Part shown: positions 20,632 to 30,029 of the stretch, piece after piece
How positions within the stretch are numbered: the first letter of the stretch is position 1
How the letters are laid out: the number at the start of each line of letters is the position of its first letter
Assembly (NCBI GenBank): GCA_001929475.1
Contig: LXFE01004103.1
Location: 1-30,911, forward strand
Reading direction: 5' to 3'
Length of the DNA stretch: 30,911 bases
Origin: Neolecta irregularis DAH-3
Lineage: Eukaryota; Ascomycota; Neolectomycetes; Neolectales; Neolectaceae
Notes under the pieces: model-generated
The model's input: the letters and a program-made list of their open reading frames with translations, nothing else
Told to the model about the DNA's origin: nothing
Databases searched by the model: none
Position numbers and translations under genes: made by a program

Positions 20632-22168
20632 ATGAAAGAAATCTTGACACTGCAATTTGGACAAGCCGCCGGGTTTCTTGGCGCACATTTCTGGAACCAA
20701 CAAGAAAGCCTGTTTTCCTGCGACGAGAACAATGAATCTCCAATTGATTCAGATGTGCACTTCAGAGCTGGAATTGGAGCTGGAGGCATAGAAACATTCA
20801 CACCGCGAGTATTGATATACGATGTAAAAGGTATGCTCATCTTTATTGGGCCATTAGACTGATTTCCTCGACGAGGCGGATTTGGATCTCTTCATCAGAA
20901 TGCTCTTTACGAATCATTAACTCCAGAAATTAATCATGCAGCTTGGTGGGCGCTTTCATCACTTAATAGCGCTGATCTTCAGGGACAGAGAGATTCAGGA
21001 ACAAAAGCAACCGGTTATCGAAACCGAATATGAGAAAATATTAAGAAATGTTTAATTCGCCTTCAAAAGTCAGTCAGTTTACTCCTTAGGAAGTAACTGA
21101 CAGCAACCAACAAACTGTTCCCGTACTATCGAAAGTGGAAACGTGGAACGACTTCAACCGCGTCTATTACCATCCTCGCAGCTTTGTTGAAATCACCGAA
21201 TATGATCTCTACGGCGAACTAGCCGTTCTAAACACGTATGACCAGGGCGCAGATTTGTTCCAGTCGCTGAATAGGGTGCGAGTCATTGATTGAGAATTTT
21301 CCTGATCGTCTGTAGGAATACGATTTATTTGATCATGATCTCCGAAGTTTTCTTGAAGAATGTGATTCTTTACAGGGAATCCAGGTCTTATGCAGTGTTA
21401 TGGATGGCTGGGCCGGGTTTTCAAGTGAGTATCTCATCGAGTTGCGAGATGAATTTCCCAAAACTAGCCTGATATCTTGGGCTATTGAAAACCCCATGAA
21501 TGACTGGGTAAACCATGCCTCCATGCTATATCTTAATCAAGAATAGGAATCTAGCCATTCGTTCATTAGAGCATTGGTTTCGCTTAATGAAACCTCCTCA
21601 TTATATGTGCCATTGGGTATGCCTGCAATACAGAAGGCGGGGTATGATGCCAATTCCCTATGGAATAGATCAGCAGTACTATCACTCGGATATGATTCAA
21701 TTACGCTCCCTACTCGTCTCAAAGCTTCTCAGAGATCTTCGATAAGCGAAATTATTGAATATTTTTCCCCCTCATCACAGCAACGAATTGCTATGCTCAA
21801 TTTGGAGATTGAAAACCATTCATCCGTGATAAATCTTTCTTGGTCTGATCGTACGCCTAAATTATATTCTGTTTTCAGTGTTGCACGGAGCCAATCTCCT
21901 ACAAACACCTATAAGTACGTATTCTATGTTCCATCTCAACCAACGTATCAGTTACCATATTGACATTCCCTACAAGCTATTGTCGAGTTTTCCTTCGTCC
22001 CTTGCAGAAGATTCTATGACAAGACCAAACGCTTATCTCTCGGTTGGAACTACACCTATTCAGAAAATGGAATATTTAGTAGAGTTAGCCCGACGCAAGA
22101 CTTTTGGAATCAAAAGAGAGGAACTTGTCGACCGTCTCGAGTCAATAAAAGAAGCGTATGAATCGTAG
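20632..22168 (+). CDS. DML1: Misato/DML1 tubulin-like mitochondrial inheritance protein
   Basis: Divergent tubulin-related protein needed for mitochondrial distribution and DNA inheritance. Seven exons close to 435 residues: 20632-20830, 20876-20945, 20983-21049, 21090-21275, 21316-21507, 21547-21850, 21879-22168. The N-terminus [20 protein letters not shown], then WNQQES, is the misato segment II signature. Next come [56 protein letters not shown] and [18 protein letters not shown], all family blocks. The last intron as modelled is only 28 nt (21851-21878). An alternative is that this stretch is coding and a one-base change in a T run shifts the frame, because the sequence in the intron (KLYSVFS) followed by VLHGAN resembles the family. 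Everything upstream is secure. Confidence 0.88.
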
Positions 22169-22273
22169 AACATTCCCATTTAATTCATTCACCCGATTTC
22201 GTATACATATTAAGACTAAAGAGAATCCCCCTAATGTTCTTCAAATTCCGAGTAATAAATATTCTTTTTATGG

Positions 22274-22292
22274 CCGACTACGAAGTAGTCGG
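22274..22292. terminator. perfect hairpin between convergent genes
   Basis: CCGACTACGAAGTAGTCGG has 8-bp arms and a GAA loop. It lies in the 137-bp gap between the DML1 stop (22168) and the CYRI-like stop (22306) and is followed by an A-run on the plus strand. It is placed to act in the 3' ends of one or both transcripts; this role is inference. Confidence 0.4.
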
Positions 22293-22305
22293 AAAAACAA
22301 CCTCA

Positions 22306-23487
22306 TTACCGAAAAACTTCTCTTGCAAGCTTTGAAGCACTCTTAATATTAAAAGTTTTCGAGTTCCATCGAAGCAAATCGAAGAAGTCTCTAGATGTAG
22401 GGAAAACAGCAATTCGTTCCACGATCTTGATATATTCTGGCAACTGAAAATCAGTCAAGCCGCCGTTGGGATCATTACATCCACAGGAGAATTCTTTACG
22501 AAAACTCCCGCCTTGTCTATGTTATCGTATAAGATCATCATCATCGTCAGAGAGAACAAAACTAAACTCTCGATCTCAGACGGTGGCATGCACCTCCTTA
22601 TTGTCGGACGATCGGAATTCTCATTACTATTCCCGATTTGCGTAAAGACGGTATAACCACTGTGAATCATGGCAAGGACTGTGGTAATTCGGGTTTCTAT
22701 TCGACCTTCAGAAGAACGCACAAAGGCTGTACAGAGACCATTCGCCATGCTTGTCGATTAGCTGGGACATTCTGCAAGCTGTCTTACGGAGATCGATGTG
22801 CGATAAATTGCGATAGCTTATCTGTTCTCTGAAACTCATCGTGGGGAATGTCTTTCTGCGACCTTCAGCCAGCGAACTACGACAGTCATTATCATACCAA
22901 TAAATTCAAGCGCAACATTCTTCTATATATGGCCAATATATTTTGCATCTCTGGCTTGCGTAGCTGTGTCGTTAGCACTGCAATTACTGTAGCTAACTTT
23001 TATCAAATCGAATTTCAGTGCATCATAACATCCTTTCCCGATTTCAAAATGTAATGAATGTCGCTCGTAGCTATTCCATGGTAGATCTACAACGGAATCG
23101 AACGTGCCACAGATTGCTGCATCTATCTAATTAGTCAGCAAACTACAACGAGCAAATACTTAATTGCTCAGAAAACTCGTAATAATGCTTTAGAAGCTGT
23201 ATTGCAGGTTCGATATCCTTTCTAGCATTTTCTGAATCACAAGGAAGGCCTGATGCTATGGCTGTACGAATAGCCTCTCCAGAAACTCCAAAAGTCTCTG
23301 CAGTTGCGAGAATCTCGTCTTCCCAGATCCGAATTAGTTGAAACTCGGGTGCAGGTGTGAGATGCTTGATTGCTATCAAGATCAGCATTTTTCCATGAAA
23401 CCACCAACTTCTTTCGTCGATATAGGCTCCTTCTAATTTGGAGATCCTGAAATTCTTCTGGTCGTTTTTTGAGACATTAATGCCCAT
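22306..23487 (-). CDS. CYRI/FAM49-like Rac-binding protein, copy B
   Basis: DUF1394 family; animal CYRI proteins bind GTP-Rac1 and limit WAVE-driven actin assembly. Seven exons close to 319 residues (human CYRI about 324): 23487-23409, 23372-23160, 23122-22998, 22963-22898, 22855-22788, 22749-22479, 22443-22306. The start gives MGINVS, a fit to the N-myristoylation pattern MGxxxS; an in-frame ATG at 23595 would add 36 unrelated residues. Key blocks are HLTPAPEFQLIRIWEDEIL, DIEPAIQLLKHYYEFSEQL, FDLIKLRKPEMQN, IYRRMLRLN, ITTVLAMIHSGY and ESLVLFSLTMMMILYDNIDK. The Arg-Arg pair in IYRR matches the Rac-contact pair R160/R161 of human CYRI-B. It lies next to a second copy with the same gene structure. 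Confidence 0.82.
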
Positions 23488-24223
23488 TCGACCTATCCAC
23501 ACAGCAGGATGTTTGAACGCTGACGACAGAACAGATTGGCTGTGATGTGGAATACCGCGCTCAGAGGTTCCTTTGGTGCAAGGCAAGTCCTTCATATAGA
23601 TGCTATGGCCCCCGAAACGTGATAAGTCTGGAGAGCAATGATACGAGTAGGCTCCTACTTAAATTAGCCCCGTTCGTCTCAGTTCAAAGGAAACAAAATT
23701 ACGAGTGCGCGAACCACAAATCTCTAGATTTGGCGATTGCAAAGCTGGATCTCATTCTCCTTCCATGCTCCATTCCCCTCTATTGAACAAGTAAGACGCA
23801 TTTGAGAGTTCGATATCCCTGATGGAGGGGTTATCGATGACAAATCCGGGTGCTGTCCAAGCAATATCATCAGACTTGTAAGTAACCCATATCTGCTTGC
23901 AGTATAGTCCTGAAACCTCATTAATGCAAGGAGTGTACTAGTGAATGCAAATAATAGTTGCGAATTCCAAACAAATAGAAAATAGAAAGCCCCTATGTTT
24001 CATATCTCAAACCAAGACTCTGGGTGAATAACTCATTGATAAAACCAACCCTGATGCAAATGCAAGTTTCTTTGTATATTCCAAGACAATATCGTACGGC
24101 GAGACCCGGGTAAAACAAAAGAATTAAACAAATTTTAGAAAATTCCAAACCCAAACTGAAAAAGAATGAACTCCTCATGACGTTGCCACCCAAGAAGAAC
24201 ACAGTAGGGATAGTCTTTTACAT
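23488..24223. other. spacer between the two CYRI-like genes
   Basis: Promoter region of copy B and 3' region of copy A. Several short open frames occur (60-80 residues) but none has a start, motif or splice context I can support. No tRNA-like structure seen. Confidence 0.5.
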
Positions 24224-25448
24224 TCATCGATTGAACCCGGCTTTAATCGTCTTTGATGTTGATTCGTCATTCAGATGTTTTGAGTTGTATTTGACAACCA
24301 ACGCCAGCTCATCTCCCTCCGGCTTTTCGGTTAACTCATTTATCAATTTAAGATAGTGCCGGACCTGCATGGACAGTTAGTGCTGTTACACGAGTGATAA
24401 CGCACGTTTATTGGAGCATGTTTAGAGAATGAACCATCAGTGTCAATGTGGTCGTACAGTACAATGAAGCCAGTAAGTGCACGTAAAACTATGCTACTGA
24501 GTTCCGCAGGTCTCTAGTTAGACTGATGTTTGTCAGTTGAATGCATACACTGGCTTCGCAAGTAACGCAAATGCACCATCAATGAATGACAACATTGTAA
24601 GCGAGAGTGTGTCCAAGTTGGGTTGGGGAGGTGCATCCTTGATGCTGACTATGCTGTCTCGTAATGTTTCAAGCATTCTATAGGTTATTCGGATATATGT
24701 AATGACGTACGGGTAACGACGACCGATAAACATAGATAGCTGGTTGGCCGAGTCATGGCTATGGGCTAAGAGCGAGTCCTATGTCTTTAACGTAGATAGC
24801 AGCGGGAAAATACCAAGGGAAAGTCACTGCTCCGACTAATTGCTCGTCTATAAAATGATAAATCGTTCTGCATACTCGGTGTTTTTATCTGGAATTGAGT
24901 CAGGAATCCGGGTGATAGATATACCTTAGTACAATCAAATCGAATTGCATCTGCGACCATTCTCCCTACTTCGTACTGTATATTATGTCGTTCGTGATTA
25001 TCCTTAGGCAATGCTGCAACTTTCAAAAGGGCATCTCGAGCAGCGTCGTCTTGTCAATTAGTTTTTGCATTAGTGATCCATGCATGCTCATTTGCTGACT
25101 AAAGTTATAATATTCCTTCAATTTCTGGACGCAAGGCTCCACGTTTTCCCACGCCGCTTTGAAAGTCTGATCACTTTCGTTCGAAATAGCTTGTCGGATA
25201 AGCTCAGCGCACCCTGTATAACTTTCCAGCGACGAGAGAATTTCAGGGGACCAGTTCCGGATGGTTTGAAACTCTTTGGGCGTTGTGAACAAATTATGCT
25301 CGTCTATTTATACGTCAGAAGCTATACGTCCAGGGGGTGTCGAGAGCGCACTTCGAACATCGTAACTTTCCAGATGAACCGCAAAACTCTCGGCACCGGG
25401 CCTTAGAGACGGCCTGCGATTGAAGATTTGCGATATTACAGCACCCAT
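24224..25448 (-). CDS. CYRI/FAM49-like Rac-binding protein, copy A
   Basis: Second DUF1394 gene, in tandem with copy B. Eight exons close to 309 residues: 25448-25367, 25303-25100, 25049-24925, 24888-24814, 24778-24711, 24677-24551, 24513-24406, 24364-24224. The start MGAVIS again fits N-myristoylation; an in-frame ATG at 25589 would add 47 residues. Family blocks are FTTPKEFQTIRNWSPEILSS, AWENVEPCVQKLKEYYNF, RFDCTKIKTPSMQNDLSF, YRRAISR (Rac-contact Arg pair), PMLETLRDSI, FIVLYDHID and a C-terminus with YNSKHLNDESTSKTIKAGF, very close to the animal ending. Five introns match copy B in position and phase or nearly so, as does the one before the last exon; copy A has one extra intron at 24550-24514. 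It is the more conservative of the two copies. Confidence 0.87.
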
Positions 25449-25744
25449 TGGAAATGAATGACGAAGAATGAAAGACAAGGCAGGACGAATAATGGAGTTT
25501 GGAGGTTGGGTTTGCGGCTGTTTGCGCCGAATATCAAATGGGTTCGTAAGACTCAGGTCTGATTGTTTGTCGGTGCTTAGTCTAATCATCGTCCAATTGC
25601 ATTTGGTTTAGGAGAAGATATTAGATTTAATCGGAAAGACATGGAAGTGAATAATATCGATAGGTCAATATGGACACCAAAGTCAGTTTACACTAACGAT
25701 AACTTTAACATGGTCGCACGAGGCAAGAAAACCGGCAGACACCA

Positions 25745-26635
25745 TTACTTCCTGCCAGGTCGGAATATGCCGAATATACCTCCAGAGTTGGGCTTTTGCT
25801 GAGGTCGATTATCTATGATATATATACGCCTTTTCAGCTCTGATATCAAGTCAGTTCTCATCCACCAGCGGCAAGAAATACCTGGCACGTCGACGAAGAG
25901 ATATTGATATTGGAGGTTGCCTTCAGAATCCTTGACTGTTAGTTATAAAGTCCTTCAGTCTGTGAAGAGCTACTTGAACCATATCAAGATTGGCAATTCC
26001 AGAAGTTAGTTCTCCTTCAACGTGGTATCTCATGAGAAGATGTTCGCGGTTGGCCTTGTCTAAGGTCTTCTGAGTTCTATACATAAGTTTCATATAAGAT
26101 CCTGATATATAATACGCGAGTGGTCGATTCTTCTGCCAACGTGAGCGGGTTGCTTCCCCGTGCGCAGACAGATCTGATCCAAGTAGAATAAGCACCTATA
26201 AATCAGCGCTAATATCAACAGTTCCTTGATACCTCGGGATGCTTCCTAATAAGATCAAAGGACTTGTTATAAAGGCGCGTTTCACTAGATGGCAACAGCA
26301 CATAGGTAGTGAATGCATATGCAACAACCCCCTTGAAAAATTAACATTAGGACATTTTGTGTTGGTAGAAGACTCACAAACACACCAAGACCAAGCATAA
26401 TGACAGCAGCATTGCTTCCATAACTTCCGGTGCGAATAGCTTTCTGTTTAGTCGTGAGATTATCCCATTTCTGATAAGCCGGGTCAATATTAGACGTAGG
26501 CGCATGTGTTTTTATGGAGCCAATGGTTGGCCTATCTGTAGATGTGTGTAATCTTTTCGGGCTTACTTTTGTCGTACTAGCACATATTTTACATAGCGAT
26601 TTAGCTATCTCGCTACTGTTCGGTCGCAAAGTCAT
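25745..26635 (-). CDS. TIM21: mitochondrial import protein TIM21
   Basis: Inner-membrane subunit of the TIM23 presequence translocase that contacts the TOM complex and respiratory chain. Six exons close to 227 residues (yeast 239): 26635-26378, 26331-26233, 26195-26116, 26076-25974, 25930-25882, 25839-25745. The N-terminus MTLRPNSSEIAKSLCKICAS is a plausible presequence, followed by LTTKQKAIRTGSYGSNAAVI and a membrane span into GVVAYAFTTYVLL. The intermembrane-space domain has KHPEVLILLGSDLSAHGEAT, RSRWQKNRPLA, REHLLMRYHVEGE and YQYLFVDVPELKRRIYIIDN, all TIM21 blocks. It is divergent from GLO3. Confidence 0.92.
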
Positions 26636-27125
26636 GGCGGAGACAGGACGTTGTGCTTTTTGCTCCGCCCATTTGGTTCATTGTGCTTCATATTCAGATA
26701 TAGCAGATATCATATTCATTCTAAGAAAATATCTTGGGGAGGGCTGAAATATAGTGCAAGATTTGTCACTTGTGTAGCATTACATATTTGCGAAGATGCC
26801 ATTTTCTCACTCGGGAGCAATAATGAGTACAGACACACTTATTGGCTTTCTTGTATGCATCCTACACTTGGAAACTCCTCTCAGATCTTCCTGAAGGCAA
26901 TCTGGAATGGAACTTTTGATCATCCTACGCGAGATTTTTAGGGTGCCCGATACCCTATTCCTCTGCTTCGATCTTGATGTAACTGTCATACATCCATCAA
27001 AAATTAGGCATCATCCTAAGCCAAGTGACTTCTCAGCTGGTGTTTAAACGATATAAGATACTATGGGCTTCATTATGGAGGCCGGTCTCCGTCTAACTTT
27101 CCTCCACCAACCCCAACATCCCAAA
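26636..27125. other. divergent promoter region, TIM21 / GLO3
   Basis: 490 bp between the two chosen ATGs. A 96-residue plus-strand frame at 26651-26941 has no family features and I take it as chance. An in-frame GLO3 ATG at 27063 lies inside this region but precedes only 21 poorly conserved residues. Confidence 0.5.
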
Positions 27126-28515
27126 ATGGCATCCGAACAACCTACAAAAGAATACGCTCATCTTCTTTTCGATAAACTCCGCGATAGTCATTGCTTCGAC
27201 TGTAATGCTCGCTCTCCGACTTGGAGCAGCGTTCCGTTTGGCGTGTACCTATGTCTCGACTGTTCATCGGTTCATCGGAATCTTGGTGTCCATGTGTCTT
27301 TCGTTCGGTAAGGATACTTGCGACCTTCTCTCTGACCACAAAGATCTACGGTTCTGGATACATGGACTTGGGAACAATTGCGTTTAATGAAGGTTGGAGG
27401 GAATAAGTCCGCCCAGGAATTTTACACAAAACATGGGGGTGGCTCCGCCTTACGTGCAGATGCGAATAATAAATATACGGGCCGAGCAGCTCTCCTTTAC
27501 AAAGATGAATTGAAAAGAAGAGCTGCCGAAGATGCGAGGCTGTATGGTATCGCAAATCGCCATATGACCTGACACTTTCAGAAACCTGACCGTAGAGATC
27601 GGAAAGGAACCAGAGACCCAAGCCAAAGGCGAAGATGATTTCTTCTCAAGTTGGGATAAACCAATGATCACGAAATCCACCCCTCCACCATCTCGGACTG
27701 CAACACCCCCTGTTATCGGCACAATCCAGAGCCCCGCGGATGTAAGTACTGCACCTCGCACCACCACTTCTTCTGCTATTCGATCGACAAAATCTCACCC
27801 AAAAAAAACTGCAACAACGAAGAAGCCAAAAATTCAAGTTAAGAGGATCAATGAAGGCATCGACTTTGAGGCTGCCGAAAGGAGTGCTCGAGAAGAAGCG
27901 GAACGAGTTGCGAAGCTGGGCTATGACGAAGCTGAGGAAGCTAAAGCTGCTGGAGAAATTAATCATAGCACTTCTTCTTCCACTATGAAACCAAAACCCT
28001 CCGCATCTGTCAAAGAAACCACTCAAAGTTTAGCCAAGCTCGGGTTTGGTCAAGTCGCTGGTCCAACTCCTGCTCAAAAGCCAGCCTCAACTGTGCCGAG
28101 AAAGATGGGATTTGCTTCGATAGGAGTTTCTTCAACCCCTACCAGTGCAGGTATTCAGTCCCAAAAAATGATAGCTGATATTATTACAGATGACGCATAT
28201 GCCCGAGAAAAATTTGGGAATCAGAGGGGCATCTCCTCTGATCAATATTTTGGGCGCGGAACTTACGATGAAGATGCCGCTAAAGAAGCCAAAACCCGTC
28301 TTCAAGAATTTGGGGGAGCAACTGCTATCAGCTCCGCCTCCTACTTTGGTCACGAAGAACCGGAAGCTGAGCATGGCGATGACTTGGAAGGCACTGCGCG
28401 GGAATTGGCTAGACGCATCATCGGTACCAGTGTTGAGGATTTAAGCCAATTGAAGGATTTGGCAAGTGCTGCGTCCGGAAAGTTGCAGGAATACATCGCG
28501 AAGTATAATGTCTAA
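27126..28515 (+). CDS. GLO3: ArfGAP GLO3 (COPI vesicle traffic)
   Basis: GTPase-activating protein for Arf1 in Golgi-to-ER COPI transport. Three exons, 27126-27307, 27344-27541 and 27582-28515, close to 437 residues. The ArfGAP domain (about 1-130) has the zinc finger [20 protein letters not shown] followed by CLDC, and [13 protein letters not shown] with the arginine finger region. [17 protein letters not shown] and [20 protein letters not shown] follow. The centre is Ser/Thr/Pro- and Lys-rich with [12 protein letters not shown], and the C-terminus carries two Glo3 motifs, ISSDQYFG and ISSASYFG. I chose MASEQP at 27126 as start because relatives begin a few residues before the domain. The second intron uses a GTATGG donor chosen to restore DARLNLTVEIG. 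Confidence 0.93.
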
Positions 28516-28676
28516 AAGTTGCTTTGGCGGAACGTTTTTATTTCAAAGTAGGTTAGAGATTCCGGTATTTCTTGTAAACTGCTTTTTCTACAGGCATTCC
28601 ATGTTTTATGGGGTCTGCCATATCTTCAGATACTGGAAGGTTCTGCGTGATCCGATTTCTGTGATGAAGTTCTCTA

Positions 28677-28979
28677 CTACGAAGCATTTTCCGACGATGG
28701 GGTCCCCATATTCCACATCTCCCGTATTCCTTTAACACAACTCATGCACAAATGATTTGCCATCTTCAACCTTCCGCAAACAGGGCATTTATTCAAAGCT
28801 AAGTTGTCCGTCAAACCCTTTGTAGCTTGCCGCATTCGTTTCTTGGAGTGCGATGTCCGTTTTTTCGGTACCGCTCTCAGAATGTAATCAAGAAGAGGTA
28901 TCGATGATGGAAATGTAATCCTTAAATGTGGGATGAGCAGTGATAGTTGTAGAAAAGCGGATGTTTGAAATGCGAGCAT
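28677..28979 (-). CDS. MRPL32: mitochondrial large-subunit ribosomal protein bL32m
   Basis: Single-exon, 100 residues from the ATG at 28979 (the frame is open further upstream but with no ATG). After a leader rich in Leu and Ser comes the L32 core AVPKKRTSHSKKRMRQATKG, then LALNKCPVCGRLKMANHLCM and SCVKGIREMW. Two CxxC pairs (CPVC and CMSC) form the zinc site. In yeast the leader is trimmed by the m-AAA protease before assembly. The protein is short compared with yeast MRPL32 (183 residues), mostly because the leader is short, so an upstream exon is possible. Its 3' end faces that of GLO3 across 161 bp. Confidence 0.88.
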   Translation of the reverse strand: MLAFQTSAFLQLSLLIPHLRITFPSSIPLLDYILRAVPKKRTSHSKKRMRQATKGLTDNLALNKCPVCGRLKMANHLCMSCVKGIREMWNMGTPSSENAS

Positions 28980-30029
28980 GCTACTATTTTTGTGTAGGAA
29001 AGAAATTAGCTGACCCTCTAGAAGTATTCCAGGCTGATCGTAAAACACCACCATAGTGCTTCTTATACATGATCCTGGTTCTTTTTGGTTCCGTTTGTAG
29101 AAATATGTTCAAATGGAATATCTTTGTATAATGTGTCCTAGTTTCAGACGACCTAGAGAATTTCCATGTCATGATCAACTGCACCCTTTCAACAAATGGA
29201 TACAAAATGAATCTGTCTGCTTTCCGCTTAGCTATGCCTGCAGTAAATTTAAGGTCACGTTGGCTTGCGTGGCATGGGCAAGGTATGCACATCCAAAAAC
29301 CACACATTCTTTTCTAGGGTCCTCTGTTATGATTCTAATTTCCAGGGTTTCTTAAAATTTTACACCCTTATATTCCCTCAATGGTCTTAACTGTTTTCGG
29401 TTGAAGGTAGTATAAAATATCAACCTGACTCCCTTGGCTTTGCCAAGGCAAGCTTTCGGAAAATGCACAAGGATATCTTGTCATGGCACTATATTAACAC
29501 AATGCCTTCATCATTCCGGCGATGTTGCCTATCTTAGAGATATTTCAAAGGTGAAGCAGGTTCCCATTATTTATCAAGATGAAGTTCTTTTCTGGACATT
29601 GTATCTCCTATCAAAATATCAACATATTATCATCGAGTTCTGATGAATTCACAAAAACTGGAAGTTGTTCCAGGGCCGAAATTTTGATAATGTTATCGAG
29701 ACTGTCATGATAAATCACGGGCTGTCTTTTTCATTGACGTTGTTTAAAGGATCCTGATTTGCCTGCAAACCATTACCAATGATTGGCACTTTTTTCGGCC
29801 AATCTTCCCGCGTTTTTCTCATCTCCAAATTTTTCTTCTGATTATTAATATTTCGAGTGCAATAGTATCATCTACATCTCGGTTATACAAATTAACGGCA
29901 ACTCCCGCAAGCGCATGAATATCGCATCCCTGGCCACTGCCAAAAGCCACGTCAAGAAACAGATATAAATATCGAGATCAAACATTATAAATGCAACATT
30001 TTGATCTTTGACGTTATTGTTCAAGTACC
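28980..30029. other. 1-kb divergent intergenic region, bL32m / old yellow enzyme
   Basis: AT-rich DNA without a supported gene. Structures seen: a perfect hairpin CCTTGGC-TTT-GCCAAGG at 29432-29448, and CCAATGATTGG at 29776-29786, two CCAAT boxes facing away from each other, with a third CCAAT at 29799-29803. Short frames at 29113 and 29434 have no motif. Confidence 0.55.
29776..29803. promoter_or_regulatory. cluster of three CCAAT boxes
   Basis: CCAAT and its inverse are one base apart (29776-29786), with another CCAAT 12 bp further. They lie about 230-250 bp upstream of the old yellow enzyme ATG, a usual position for HAP/CBF-complex sites in fungi. Confidence 0.4.

Noticed and set aside
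25449-25589. Upstream in-frame ATG for CYRI-like copy A
   Set aside because: It would bury the MGAVIS myristoylation pattern and add 47 unrelated residues; kept only as an alternative.
1430-25745. Secondary-metabolite or catabolic gene cluster
   Set aside because: Regulators, a transporter and an oxidoreductase are present, but they are separated by unrelated housekeeping genes and no backbone synthase is seen.
26651-26941. 96-residue frame in the TIM21/GLO3 promoter region
   Set aside because: No ATG-linked motif and composition typical of chance frames.
27063-27125. Upstream in-frame ATG for GLO3
   Set aside because: It adds 21 residues that do not resemble the family; the ATG at 27126 places the ArfGAP domain as in relatives.
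29434-29643. 69-residue frame in the bL32m/old yellow enzyme spacer
   Set aside because: No family features; it begins within a hairpin region and is in AT-rich DNA.
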